Part shown: one piece after another, positions 52,259 through 59,636 of the stretch
Numbering within the stretch: position 1 is the stretch's first letter
Layout: every line of letters starts with the position of its first letter
Assembly: GCA_910589655.1 (NCBI GenBank)
Contig: CAJUTJ010000028.1
Location: forward strand, 1 to 59,636
DNA: 59,636 bases
Direction of reading: 5' to 3'
Origin: an uncultured Acetatifactor sp.
GTDB lineage: Bacteria > Bacillota > Clostridia > Lachnospirales > Lachnospiraceae
Notes under the pieces: model-generated
Seen by the model: only the letters and a program-made list of their open reading frames with translations
What the model was told of the DNA's origin: nothing
Database searches by the model: none
Program-made: the position numbers and the translations under genes

Positions 52259-53134
52259 ATGTTTTTAAATTCAGGTTACTTACATAATTCTCTGATTGAT
52301 TTTAAGGATAAGACAAGACCTCTAATTGTCGGAAGCTGCGGTACTTACCGCCTATACACACATCCGAAGCTGCCTACATACCGTCCCCGCGGAAGACTGG
52401 ATTTCCAGATTATTTACGTCTCCTCCGGCTCTGCACATTTTCATTTTGACCATGCAGAAAATGATACTATAGTCACCGCAGGCAACATGGTATTATTCCG
52501 TCCGAAGGAATTTCAGAAATATGAATACTATGCCGTAGATCAGCCGGAAGTCTACTGGGTTCACTTCACAGGCGGCAATGTGAAAAACATTCTACGCAGC
52601 TATGGAATCCGGGATGATATGCGTGTTTTTTATACGGGAACTACGCTGGAATACGAGAGGATTTTTAAAAGAATGATTTCCGAACTGCAACGCTGTCAGG
52701 CAGATTATGAGGAAATGCTGACCATGCTTCTCCGCCACCTCCTCATCCTCATACACAGACAGCTTTCCAAGCAGCGAATCCTGAAAAATGAATATTTGGA
52801 CACGGAAATGGATTTAGCGGCTCAATATTTTAACGATAATTATAATTCCGATATCAGCATTCGGGAATATGCGGCATCCAGAGGCATGAGTGTCAGCTGG
52901 TTTATACGGAATTTCAAAGATTATACCGGAATTACTCCCATGCAATATATCGTTTCCATCCGTGTTACAAACGCGCAGATGCTTTTGGAAACCACCACAT
53001 ATACGGTGACGGAAATCGGACATATTGTAGGGTATGATAATCCGTTATATTTCAGTCGTATTTTTCATAAGCAAAAGGGATTTTCCCCCTCCGACTACAG
53101 GAAGCGGCTTAAAGATACAAACCGCCCTATATGA
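52259..53134 (+). CDS. AraC family transcriptional regulator
   Basis: 291 residues, start eight bases after GGAGG. N-terminal cupin-type ligand domain (GSCGTYRLYTHPKLPTYRPRGRLDFQIIYVSSGSAHFHFD, VYWVHFTG). C-terminal double helix-turn-helix: DISIREYAASRGMSVSWFIRNFKDYTGITPMQYIVSIRVTNAQMLLETT then VTEIGHIVGYDNPLYFSRIFHKQKGFSPSDYR. Divergent from lacZ with a shared 220-bp intergenic region, so it probably activates the lactose locus on sugar binding. Confidence 0.92.
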   Translation: MFLNSGYLHNSLIDFKDKTRPLIVGSCGTYRLYTHPKLPTYRPRGRLDFQIIYVSSGSAHFHFDHAENDTIVTAGNMVLFRPKEFQKYEYYAVDQPEVYWVHFTGGNVKNILRSYGIRDDMRVFYTGTTLEYERIFKRMISELQRCQADYEEMLTMLLRHLLILIHRQLSKQRILKNEYLDTEMDLAAQYFNDNYNSDISIREYAASRGMSVSWFIRNFKDYTGITPMQYIVSIRVTNAQMLLETTTYTVTEIGHIVGYDNPLYFSRIFHKQKGFSPSDYRKRLKDTNRPI

Positions 53135-53172
53135 GCAAGACGCAAAAAGCGTGTGATAAACCCGAGACAGAC

Positions 53173-53236
53173 ATGCACGAAATCGCTGTTTTACGATTTC
53201 TGTGCATAGGTTGCTGTGAACAAAGTGAACAGTAAC
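53173..53236 (+). repeat. Family 2 repeat, copy 5
   Basis: TGCACGAAATCGCTGTTTTA, CGATTTCTGTGCATAGGTTG, CTGTGAACAAAGTGAACAGT. Both hairpins are intact: GAAATCGctgttttaCGATTTC and TGTGAACaaaGTGAACAGTA. The first hairpin has AAATCG/CGATTT where other copies have AAACCGC/GCGGTTT, a matched change. Lies after the AraC gene, just upstream of the ABC exporter promoter. Confidence 0.7.
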
Positions 53237-53274
53237 AAACTGTTAACACAGATTGTATTTTTCAAAAAAAATGC

Positions 53275-53303
53275 TTGACTTTTTATTTTAGCCGTGATAT
53301 GTT
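53275..53303 (+). promoter_or_regulatory. Promoter of the ABC exporter operon
   Basis: TTGACT (53275-53280) and TATGTT (53298-53303) are 17 bp apart. A TGAAATTTCA palindrome follows at 53307-53316. The transcript would carry a leader of about 330 nt before the ATPase gene, with a leader peptide and attenuator. Confidence 0.7.
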
Positions 53304-53332
53304 ATTTGAAATTTCAAACAGGAGATAAATAG

Positions 53333-53407
53333 ATGTCGCACATAAATTATTTTTTTCCAATTTCAGTCGTGGAGCAGCAGATTTTTTATTTTACGGTTAT
53401 AATTTGA
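53333..53407 (+). CDS. 24-aa putative leader peptide
   Basis: ATG 53333 follows AGGAGATAAATAG, a strong ribosome site, and the frame ends at TGA 53405-53407. The peptide is MSHINYFFPISVVEQQIFYF then TVII. Its stop lies 22 bases before the first hairpin of the attenuator, the position expected if a stalled ribosome decides which hairpins form. No homolog is known to me. Confidence 0.6.
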   Translation: MSHINYFFPISVVEQQIFYFTVII

Positions 53408-53429
53408 TACCGATTATTCATCGGAATAT

Positions 53430-53534
53430 CGCATGGCCGTAAGATGATAAGTCTTATTTGGCTATGCGGTTATTGGGGTAAATGAGAAGCCGCATGGTAT
53501 ATGCACAGAAGTGTATATAACAGAGCGGTTTTTT
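53430..53534 (+). promoter_or_regulatory. Predicted transcription attenuator with mutually exclusive hairpins
   Basis: Hairpin 1 spans 53430-53468: CGCATGGCC...AAGA with TCTTa...GGCTATGCG. Hairpin 2 spans 53464-53495: ATGCGG with CCGCAT. Hairpin 3 spans 53490-53534: CCGC...GCGG enclosing TATATGCACagaaGTGTATATA and followed by TTTTTT, a terminator. Hairpin 2 shares bases with both 1 and 3, so it excludes them: 1+3 terminates, 2 antiterminates. A further GGATATgatATATCC hairpin lies at 53575-53589. Confidence 0.7.
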
Positions 53535-53647
53535 ATTTATAGAGATTGCAATGAATCTGTAATGTACTTTCTTTGGATATGATATATCCGGAAAGTCGTA
53601 TTTTGTAACTGCATTTCAAATGCCGGTTACGGAAAGGCATGGTAATT

Positions 53648-54637
53648 ATGACGAAAGTAATTGAAGCAGAAAATTTATCAAAAACCTTTCGGGTGAAACG
53701 AAAGGAAAAAGGAATGAGGGGCAGTATTCAAGCAATCTTTCATCCCCGGACAGAGGAAATCAGGGCAGTTGACAATGTCTCCTTTGATGTGGAAGAGGGG
53801 GAAATCTTGGCTTTTATCGGTCCTAACGGAGCGGGCAAGAGCACTACGATTAAGATGTTGACAGGGATACTCTATCCCGACGGCGGAGGAATAAAGGTAT
53901 TAGGAATTGACCCTTCCAAAGGACGCCGTCAGCTGGCTTATAAAATCGGAACCGTGTTCGGACAGAAAGAGCAGCTTTGGACTCACTTGACGCCTTATGA
54001 CAACTTCCGCTTTTTCGGTGCAATTTATGACATACCTGACGGAGAAGCGGAAGCACGCATCCGAGAGCTTTCAGAGACTTTTGAGCTGGGGGAATTTATA
54101 AATACTCCCGTCCGCAATCTTTCTCTGGGTCAGCGCATCCGCTGTGAAATTGTAGCTTCCCTGATTCACAGGCCGCAAATTCTGTTTTTGGATGAACCCA
54201 CCATCGGTTTGGATCCTGTGGTAAAAGAAAACATCCGCTCCTTAATTAAAAAAATGAACCGTGAACTCCACACCACCATCTTTCTGACCAGCCATGATAT
54301 CGGCGATATTGAAAAGCTTTGCAAACGCATTATCATTGTGAATTCCGGACAGGTTGTGCTGGATGACTCCATGGAACATTTGAAATACCACTATCTGAAT
54401 AAAAAGATTGTGGAACTCAAGCTTCAGGAAGAGGCGCTGCTGCCCTCTGCGGAAGGTATAACCGTCCTTAAGAAAAAGGGCGGCCGGGTGAAAATGGAGG
54501 TGGATACCACCGTAATCAAAATAAACGATGCACTGCGGCAAATCGATGCAGAGCATGTGGAGGATATAAATATTTCCAATATCCCTCTGGAAAATATCAT
54601 TATGGAAATATATAACACAAAAGCAGACAGATCCTGA
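53648..54637 (+). CDS. ABC transporter ATP-binding protein (drug/ABC-2 type)
   Basis: 329 residues from ATG 53648; ATG 53639 is too close to the GGAAAGG site. Walker A FIGPNGAGKST, Q-loop VFGQKEQLW, signature NLSLGQRIRCEI (LSLGQ), Walker B ILFLDEPTIGLDP and H-loop TSHDIGDIE. The ~80-residue C-terminal extension fits DrrA/YbhF-type exporters working with two DUF990 permeases. First gene of a three-gene operon behind the leader and attenuator, which suggests induction by a ribosome-affecting compound, possibly its substrate. Confidence 0.92.
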   Translation: MTKVIEAENLSKTFRVKRKEKGMRGSIQAIFHPRTEEIRAVDNVSFDVEEGEILAFIGPNGAGKSTTIKMLTGILYPDGGGIKVLGIDPSKGRRQLAYKIGTVFGQKEQLWTHLTPYDNFRFFGAIYDIPDGEAEARIRELSETFELGEFINTPVRNLSLGQRIRCEIVASLIHRPQILFLDEPTIGLDPVVKENIRSLIKKMNRELHTTIFLTSHDIGDIEKLCKRIIIVNSGQVVLDDSMEHLKYHYLNKKIVELKLQEEALLPSAEGITVLKKKGGRVKMEVDTTVIKINDALRQIDAEHVEDINISNIPLENIIMEIYNTKADRS

Positions 54638-54794
54638 AAGACAGAATATGAACGTTACCGGTTATGAAATCACGCCGGCAAATTATCTTCAGTAAAAGAA
54701 TGATTATGCGGGTATATTAATGCACGCTGTTGTGCGCCGGTCTGATCCGGTTTAAATATAAATGCCGTATATGCGGCAGAATGGGGGGGAATTT

Positions 54795-55586
54795 ATGAAA
54801 AAGTACGCCGTTATTTATCGGTCTGTGCTGATGGAAAATCTACAGTATACCGTTAATATTGTAATGAGCTTTATCAGTTATTTTATCTTTATATTTGTTT
54901 TTATTCATCTCTGGAATTATATGTATGACTCACCCGGAGAGACAATTGCAGGCTATACAAAGACGCAGATGATATGGTATGTAATTATAACGGAGATGAT
55001 ATGGTTTGCCGCCCGTACAGCAACGGTCACAAGGCAGGTGACTTCAGATATCCGGGGAGGCAATATAGCTTATCTGATCAATAAGCCTTATCACTACACA
55101 TTTTACATCCTTTCCAGATATACGGGAGAATGGAATATACGTCTTCCCATATTCGCCGGCCTTGCCGTAATCGCAGGGACAATCATGGTGGGAGGTCTGC
55201 CTGATTTTCGAGCGGTGACGCTTTTGGCCTCTCTCCCCTGTATCATACTGGGCATTACCATTCACGGAGTTTTCAAGCTGTGTATCAGCCTGATGTCATT
55301 TTGGATCGAGGACTCCAATCCTTTTCAATGGTTGTATGATAAACTGATTTTGGTGGTAGGAACAATTTTTCCTATAGAAATCTTTCCTGCTTCCCTGCAG
55401 CCTTTGTTTAAACTGACACCGATATATACAGTATGCTACGGTCCATCCAAACTGATCGTCGATTTCAGTCCGGAAAAATGGGTGGAAATCATTGTCGCCC
55501 AGCTGATTTATCTGGCCGCAGGATGCGGGTTCATGCTGTTTATTTACAGTAAGGGGGTTAAAAAATTATATGTTAACGGCGGTTAA
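54795..55586 (+). CDS. ABC-2 type permease (DUF990-like), first subunit
   Basis: 263 residues from ATG 54795, which follows GGGGGGGAATTT; a longer frame at 54762 lacks a site. Six hydrophobic segments, starting LQYTVNIVMSFISYFIFIFVFIHLWNYM and including SDIRGGNIAYLINKPYHYTFYILSRY, typical of DUF990 permeases. It overlaps the next gene by 17 bases. Likely forms a heterodimeric channel with the second subunit. About 157 bp separate it from the ATPase, with no gene in the gap. Confidence 0.88.
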   Translation: MKKYAVIYRSVLMENLQYTVNIVMSFISYFIFIFVFIHLWNYMYDSPGETIAGYTKTQMIWYVIITEMIWFAARTATVTRQVTSDIRGGNIAYLINKPYHYTFYILSRYTGEWNIRLPIFAGLAVIAGTIMVGGLPDFRAVTLLASLPCIILGITIHGVFKLCISLMSFWIEDSNPFQWLYDKLILVVGTIFPIEIFPASLQPLFKLTPIYTVCYGPSKLIVDFSPEKWVEIIVAQLIYLAAGCGFMLFIYSKGVKKLYVNGG

Positions 55587-56364
55587 AAATCAACTGCGGG
55601 TATGTGCATTATCCGTGAAATACAATATGATGAGAGAAATGCTCAACAAAGTCACTTTTCTCACCAATATTCTCTTTATGGTACTCAACAACGCTACTTT
55701 TCTGGTTCAGTGGATGATTTTATTCCGCTTAAAAGAAGATATCGGCGGATATACTATGGATGAAATCATGCTGCTGTGGGGACTTACCGCAAGCAGCTAC
55801 GGCTTATCCCACATTTTATTTGCAAAAGCATTTTCCCTGTCTGATCTCATCATAAACGGCAAATTGGATTCCTATCTGGTAATGCCCAAAAATGTGCTGC
55901 TTAGTGTGATTACTTCTTCCACAAGCACCTCTGCGCTGGGGGATCTTTTATACGGCCTGATTATTATCTGCTTTTTTTGCTTCAGCATACAGCGGTTTTT
56001 CCTGTTCCTCCTATTCACCGTCACAGGAGCTGTTATTATCACATCCTTTGCAGTTCTGATGGGCAGTTTATCCTTCTGGTTTATTCGAGCCGAAATGTTC
56101 GGACAGCAGATGTTGGACAGCATGATCAACTTTTCGACCTATCCGGACGGTATTTTCAAGGGAACCGTAAAATTCATGCTTTATTTAGTAATTCCGGTGG
56201 GTATGTCAGTTTACCAGCCGATTCACCTTATGGTTCACTTTCAAATAGGCCGTATGCTTGCGGTGCTGGGATATACCGTCCTTCTTGCGGCAGCTGCAGT
56301 ATTTGTTTTTTACCGGGGCTTGAAAAGGTATTCTTCCAGCAGCCTTATGTCGGCAAGAACTTAA
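55570..56364 (+). CDS. ABC-2 type permease (DUF990), second subunit
   Basis: 264 residues, six hydrophobic segments, with NGKLDSYLVMPKNVLLSVITSSTS and the FSTYPDGIF motif characteristic of DUF990. The start ATG overlaps the end of the first permease (LYVNGG stop), implying coupled translation. A strong terminator at 56409-56449 ends the operon. Substrate unknown; some relatives are linked to xenobiotic (for example viologen) resistance, which is only a family-level hint. Confidence 0.88.
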   Translation: MLTAVKNQLRVCALSVKYNMMREMLNKVTFLTNILFMVLNNATFLVQWMILFRLKEDIGGYTMDEIMLLWGLTASSYGLSHILFAKAFSLSDLIINGKLDSYLVMPKNVLLSVITSSTSTSALGDLLYGLIIICFFCFSIQRFFLFLLFTVTGAVIITSFAVLMGSLSFWFIRAEMFGQQMLDSMINFSTYPDGIFKGTVKFMLYLVIPVGMSVYQPIHLMVHFQIGRMLAVLGYTVLLAAAAVFVFYRGLKRYSSSSLMSART

Positions 56365-56408
56365 ACTGTTCCTTTGGATACGAAAAGCGCAAAGACTTCA
56401 CCGCAGAC

Positions 56409-56449
56409 AAAAAGACTGTATTGCCGACAGACAGCAATACAGTCTTTTT
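56409..56449. terminator. Bidirectional terminator between ABC operon and chemoreceptor
   Basis: A 16-bp perfect stem AAAAAGACTGTATTGC with GCAATACAGTCTTTTT, 9-nt loop. Confidence 0.88.
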
Positions 56450-56481
56450 CATCTCTTGCTTATTTCTTCCCACATTCCTTA

Positions 56482-58185
56482 TTAAATTACAAACTTATCC
56501 ATCAAATCCACCATGCGTTCTACTTGGCCGCTCTGTTCCTGACTGATAGCCGCCGTTTCCTCCGAGGTTGCGGCATTGTCATCCACCGCACCCGATATAT
56601 TCCCCAGATCGGCATCAATCTTCTGCATATACTGCACGTTCTGGATCAGCAGATCCGATATCTGGCTCATCTTCTCAGTGGCACGTTTAGCCCCTTCCAT
56701 TACTTCACCCATATTATCCGCCGTCTCGTCCGCTATCAGATTTCCCTTCTCCACTGCCGCCACGGTAGTCTCGATCAAGCGAGTGGTTTCCTTGGCAGAC
56801 CGAGCCGATTCTTCCGCCAGATTCTTAACCTGCTCCGCCACCACCGCAAAACCTCTTCCTGCCTCTCCGGCGCGGGCCGCCTCGATTGCGGCATTCAAGG
56901 ACAACAGATTTGTCTGCGTAGCGATATCTTCAATGGCGCCGATAATAGCATTGATTTCCTCCGAACAATTCCTGATCTCATCAATTGCTTCTTTTAGTTC
57001 GTGCATCTTTTCGTTACCTACAGACAATGTCCGGCCTGCTTGAGAAGCAATCTCCACACATTCTCTCGCATCATTGGAATTTTTATCCATATCCGCATAC
57101 AAATTTTCCGTCAGTGATGTGAGATCAAAAATAGTCGTAGCCTGTAAGGTACTGGATTCGGCTAAGTTCGTGGCAGCGTCTGCCAGCTGCAAGGAGCCGC
57201 TCTTGATCTGTTCCGACATCTCCCGAAGATTACGTAAGGTATGCCGGATCTCCTCGCTTATTTTATAGAAGGAATCCTTTATGACAGAAAACTCACCCAC
57301 ATAATTTTCATTCAGAGATATATTATAGTTTCCGTTTCCCATCTGCTCCAATACCGCGGTGATTTCACCAATGATTTTTACAAGATTCTCCTTCATAAAC
57401 CGAATCGCCGCAACCATTCTCCCGACTTCGCTGTCGTCCTCCTGCATATCAAATGCCTCGTGCAATTCTCCCTCAGATATTGCAACCATCTGGTCGGAAA
57501 CCTTTTTAATCGGCACCAGAAGTTCCTCTCTGGAAAACTTAATGGTAACACTGATTTGGCGCATAACATAAAGAAAGGACAGTAAGAACAGCAGTTCCAC
57601 AATCACCTGAACGGTTATTAGTATGTTCTTCTTCACGTCCAGCCTGTCCTGAATCCGGTTGATAGCCGCATCGGTCTGAGAATTAATCTGGGCGATGTCG
57701 GTCTCGTACCGTTCGCCGAACACATAAGAAATTGCCTGTTCCCGGTCTCCTGCAGCTGCTGCCCTCATGGCTTCTTCTTCCAGTGGTACAAGTCCGTCGG
57801 ACAATTCCGCGATGCACTCCATCTCGCTCCATTCCTGATCGGTAATATTGTTCTTCTTCAGACCGGCCCACGCAATATCCCTGTTCCTGTCCTCGTTAAG
57901 CTCCCTCATATAATCATTATAATACTCTTCGTTTCCGGTAACAGAATACGCCTGAACGGCATATGTAAGAGCCTTGGAAGCCAAACGGTACTGATTTAAA
58001 TACTCGTTGGTCTCCAGACGGTCTTCTTCCACCAAGATACAATAAAAATTAGTAATGATGGTTGCCAGCAGCATTATGCCTCCCAGCGCCAATGCCCTGA
58101 TTGATTTCTTCACGATCTTTCGCAGGTGAAGCTCCTGACTGTTTTGACCAAGTGTACTGATATCTGTTTTGTTCGGAATATCCAT
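56482..58185 (-). CDS. Methyl-accepting chemotaxis protein
   Basis: 567 residues from ATG 58185, seven bases after GGAGG. Membrane segments at ~31-53 (ALALGGIMLLATIITNFYCIL) and ~195-217 bound a four-helix-bundle type sensor domain (~150 residues, YLNQYRLASKALTYAVQAYSVTGNEEYYNDY). Then HAMP and a second helical linker, then the signalling tip EDIATQTNLLSLNAAIEAARAGEAGRGFAVVAEQVKNLAEES. No C-terminal CheR pentapeptide. It would transmit signals to CheA; no che or flagellar genes are in the window. Confidence 0.93.
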   Translation of the reverse strand: MDIPNKTDISTLGQNSQELHLRKIVKKSIRALALGGIMLLATIITNFYCILVEEDRLETNEYLNQYRLASKALTYAVQAYSVTGNEEYYNDYMRELNEDRNRDIAWAGLKKNNITDQEWSEMECIAELSDGLVPLEEEAMRAAAAGDREQAISYVFGERYETDIAQINSQTDAAINRIQDRLDVKKNILITVQVIVELLFLLSFLYVMRQISVTIKFSREELLVPIKKVSDQMVAISEGELHEAFDMQEDDSEVGRMVAAIRFMKENLVKIIGEITAVLEQMGNGNYNISLNENYVGEFSVIKDSFYKISEEIRHTLRNLREMSEQIKSGSLQLADAATNLAESSTLQATTIFDLTSLTENLYADMDKNSNDARECVEIASQAGRTLSVGNEKMHELKEAIDEIRNCSEEINAIIGAIEDIATQTNLLSLNAAIEAARAGEAGRGFAVVAEQVKNLAEESARSAKETTRLIETTVAAVEKGNLIADETADNMGEVMEGAKRATEKMSQISDLLIQNVQYMQKIDADLGNISGAVDDNAATSEETAAISQEQSGQVERMVDLMDKFVI

Positions 58186-58239
58186 GCTCTTTCCTCCATG
58201 ACTCTGCAATCTGGTAATAGATCCTTCCGTCAAGGCCAA

Positions 58240-58601
58240 TGGCCCAAAATTTGTGCAGGCATAATTCTAAACCATTCACTTTAACTGACTAAACTGTTAC
58301 ACAATCTGTTTACGGTTTCTTATAGTGCTGTTTGTATTGTATAATTTTAACAAATTTTTACACAAATGTCTATATCTTTTGGGCAAAAGTATGTAAATTC
58401 CGACAACCTTCCTGCATATTCACAATTGCGTTTCAGCGCAGTTGTGCTATGCTGCGTATTTCCGTCAACACCGCACCGTTTGCATGAGGGAATATAAATC
58501 AAATCTTACTTTTTTTCCGTATCTTTTACTTTAATATCTCCTTGTACGCTTCATAGGAAAGCGCGGCATCCTTGTGGAGAACGTTTTCTCTAAACACGCT
58601 T
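58240..58601. other. Intergenic region upstream of the chemoreceptor gene
   Basis: A/T-rich, with TATACAAT on minus near 58334-58341 as a possible -10 for the chemoreceptor gene and a family 3-like end (AAGCGTGTTTAGAGAAAAC) at 58583-58601 immediately after the stop of the 116-aa gene. No ORF with a ribosome site. Confidence 0.4.
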
Positions 58602-58952
58602 TCATTTCAATTTATTATGTGTAAGGTTAATAAAGTAAATAACCGGAACACCATTCGGAGAACGGAATATAGAGATATACAAGAGATCGCCTTCATTGAT
58701 TTCTCCGGATTTCATTTTTTTCCGAATCTTTTCAATTGAAAAGCGCCTATCCCCTCTTGCATTATTCACTCTATAAAATTTCAATCTTACAATATCTGTC
58801 CTGCTATTCTGTATAAACAAAGCGTTACAAGAAATGCCATTCTCACCACCGTGATATAACAATTCGTAATCTACAATCCCCCAATTATATAGAAGATCCC
58901 GCAGTATACCGTTAGCATCAAGGTTATTCATGTCAATCATAGTAAATGTCAT
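58602..58952 (-). CDS. Unknown 116-aa protein
   Basis: The frame starts ATG 58952 directly after the TGA of a small upstream ORF (TGAATG), so it is probably translated by coupling. A second ATG, 58940, is possible. Sequence: ILRDLLYNWGIVDYELLYHGGENGISCNALF, then DIVRLKFYRVNNARGDRRFS, ending VPVIYFINLTHNKLK. A mixed alpha/beta soluble protein, no membrane segment, no recognised family. Confidence 0.6.
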   Translation of the reverse strand: MTFTMIDMNNLDANGILRDLLYNWGIVDYELLYHGGENGISCNALFIQNSRTDIVRLKFYRVNNARGDRRFSIEKIRKKMKSGEINEGDLLYISIFRSPNGVPVIYFINLTHNKLK

Positions 58953-59036
58953 TCACAGCAACGCGTAATCCTCGTTACGAAATCTCCGGATTGTATTTAT
59001 AACTTCTCTTTCATCAGGATACGGTGAAAAAATCAT
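58953..59036 (-). CDS. 27-aa upstream ORF with strong ribosome site
   Basis: ATG 59036 is preceded by TAAGGAGGATTCAT, an ideal site. The peptide is MIFSPYPDEREVINTIRRFR then NEDYALL, ending in TGA at 58953. The next gene's ATG follows with no gap. It may be a leader that delivers ribosomes to the 116-aa gene, or the N-terminus of an older longer protein split by a frameshift. Confidence 0.55.
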   Translation of the reverse strand: MIFSPYPDEREVINTIRRFRNEDYALL

Positions 59037-59116
59037 ATGAATCCTCCTTAATATATTAATAGTCTCTCGGATTCTCCAGCCCTTATTTTCTGCGGCTTTC
59101 AAATCCAATTTTATAA

Positions 59117-59275
59117 AATATTTTAGAACGGATGTATCAGTGTGATGATTCCCGTCTGGCAGATGGGAACGGATTAGGATTAGTTATTGTAAAAGCGCAC
59201 AAAGGGAAAATAAAAGCGGAAAGCACCCCCAGTGCAGGCGTAACATTTACAATTACGTTTCGGAAAGCCCTGTGA
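59117..59275 (+). pseudogene. Histidine kinase C-terminal remnant
   Basis: ILERMYQCDDSRLADGNGLGLVIVKAHKGKIKAESTPSAG then VTFTITFRKAL: the ATP-lid end and G2 box (GNGLGLVIVK) of a histidine kinase ATPase domain. Everything before, including the H-box and sensor, is absent; the frame opens just after a TAA at 59114. The following terminator and ABC ATPase are the usual neighbours in lantibiotic or bacitracin resistance loci. Confidence 0.8.
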
Positions 59276-59290
59276 CCACACAGGGCTTTC
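59263..59290 (+). terminator. Terminator overlapping the kinase stop codon
   Basis: GAAAGCCCTGTGaccaCACAGGGCTTTC, a 12-bp perfect stem. The TGA stop at 59273-59275 lies within the left arm and loop. The T-tract is short (TTTC, TTTG). Confidence 0.75.
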
Positions 59291-59311
59291 TTTGCAAAAC
59301 ATGAAAAAAAC

Positions 59312-59352
59312 AAGGTTTCGGCAAGGTTTTGGCAAGGTTTATGACGTATAAT
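59312..59352 (+). promoter_or_regulatory. Promoter with three 11-bp-spaced direct repeats
   Basis: AAGGTTT recurs at 59312, 59323 and 59334, exactly 11 bp apart (with TGGC or CGGC between), ending seven bases before TATAAT at 59347-59352. No good -35 is present: the repeats occupy its place. This is the design expected for an OmpR-type regulator that activates transcription from direct repeats one helical turn apart. Confidence 0.75.
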
Positions 59353-59410
59353 GAATTCTACACAAAAGTATCAATGTTTCTACCTCAATTACGGGAGAAA
59401 GGAAAAAACT

Positions 59411-59636
59411 ATGAATGATTTGGTGATTTTTGCAAAGCTGCGTGGGACATCCCGCCCGAATGCCGTGAAAAATGCGTTGGAAGTAGTCGGTCTTGCCTAC
59501 AAAGATAAAAAGCTGTTCAGCAAGTATTCCCTTGGCATGAAGCAACGGCTTGGAATCGCAAATGCTATCATGCATGACCCCGAACTTTTGATTCTTGATG
59601 AACCGATTAATGGTCTTGACCCGATTGGCATAGCGG
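59411..59636 (+). pseudogene. ABC ATPase with internal N-terminal deletion, cut by window end
   Basis: ATG 59411 has a ribosome site (GGGAGAAAGG). MNDLVIFAKLRGTSRP leads at once into the middle of a BcrA-type ATPase: YSLGMKQRLGIANAI (signature) and ELLILDEPINGLDP (Walker B). The ~85 residues with Walker A and Q-loop that should precede are missing, yet promoter, ribosome site and start are kept, so an in-frame deletion is likely. The rest lies beyond the window. Confidence 0.8.

Noticed and set aside
1..59636. tRNA or rRNA genes
   Set aside because: No cloverleaf with conserved TTCRA/CCA-like blocks and no rRNA signatures were recognised on either strand; a tRNAscan run would settle it.

Overview
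The window looks like chromosome of an anaerobic Clostridia member, most likely Lachnospiraceae. I infer this from moderate GC content, AGGAGG-type ribosome sites, and a gene set typical of that family: DUF1846 protein, M18 aminopeptidase, PadR/DUF1700/DUF4097 module, GPH and GntP transporters, zinc-ribbon envelope proteins and many two-gene ABC exporters. I see no rRNA, tRNA, CRISPR array, phage structural gene or intact transposase.

Layout. 1-1.6 kb: a decayed ABC-2 exporter in which ATPase and permease are fused by a deletion. 1.6-5.5 kb: a large zinc-ribbon membrane protein and an M18 aminopeptidase, separated by two tandem hairpin repeats. 5.8-10.2 kb: two PadR-controlled membrane modules (PadR-DUF2812-DUF6440 and PadR-DUF1700-DUF4097), each with a strong promoter, the first with twin palindromic operators. 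10.3-16.9 kb: FtsH, DUF1846 protein, a small exported protein and nicotinate phosphoribosyltransferase. 17-22 kb: an EIIC-like membrane protein, a GH28 glycosidase, a MITE-like element and an FAD oxidoreductase. 22-25.8 kb: a lipoprotein, a small conserved protein, an XRE repressor with a membrane partner preceded by a 45-bp tandem array, and a broken zinc-ribbon gene. 25.9-36.7 kb: a two-component system with an FtsX-type ABC transporter, an unknown 290-aa protein, and a second FtsX-type ABC transporter with a long coiled coil. 36.8-41 kb: an IbrB/IbrA-like ParB and PP-loop gene pair and an AAA ATPase. 41.6-46.1 kb: an aldonate-type catabolic cluster (IlvD/Edd dehydratase, GntP permease, GntR regulator). 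46.2-47.1 kb: decayed genes, including a macrodomain fragment. 47.4-53.1 kb: GPH sugar transporter, GH2 beta-galactosidase and a divergent AraC regulator. 53.2-56.4 kb: a three-gene ABC exporter behind a leader peptide and a predicted attenuator. 56.5-59.6 kb: a chemoreceptor, two small coupled ORFs, then remnants of a histidine kinase and an ABC ATPase.

The most striking non-genic content is a set of dispersed intergenic repeats. Family 1 is a multi-hairpin element of about 160 bp, present in about nine full, variant or partial copies. The copies with a clear host gene all have the same end facing that gene's 3' end, and some supply the host gene's stop codon or C-terminal codons. Paired base changes in two stems suggest the structures are maintained. 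Family 2 (about 60 bp, five copies) and family 3 (a short conserved end plus variable hairpins) are separate. Three likely regulatory arrays are also visible: the 45-bp array before the XRE gene, 36-bp-period repeats before gntP, and 11-bp-period repeats before the terminal ABC remnant.
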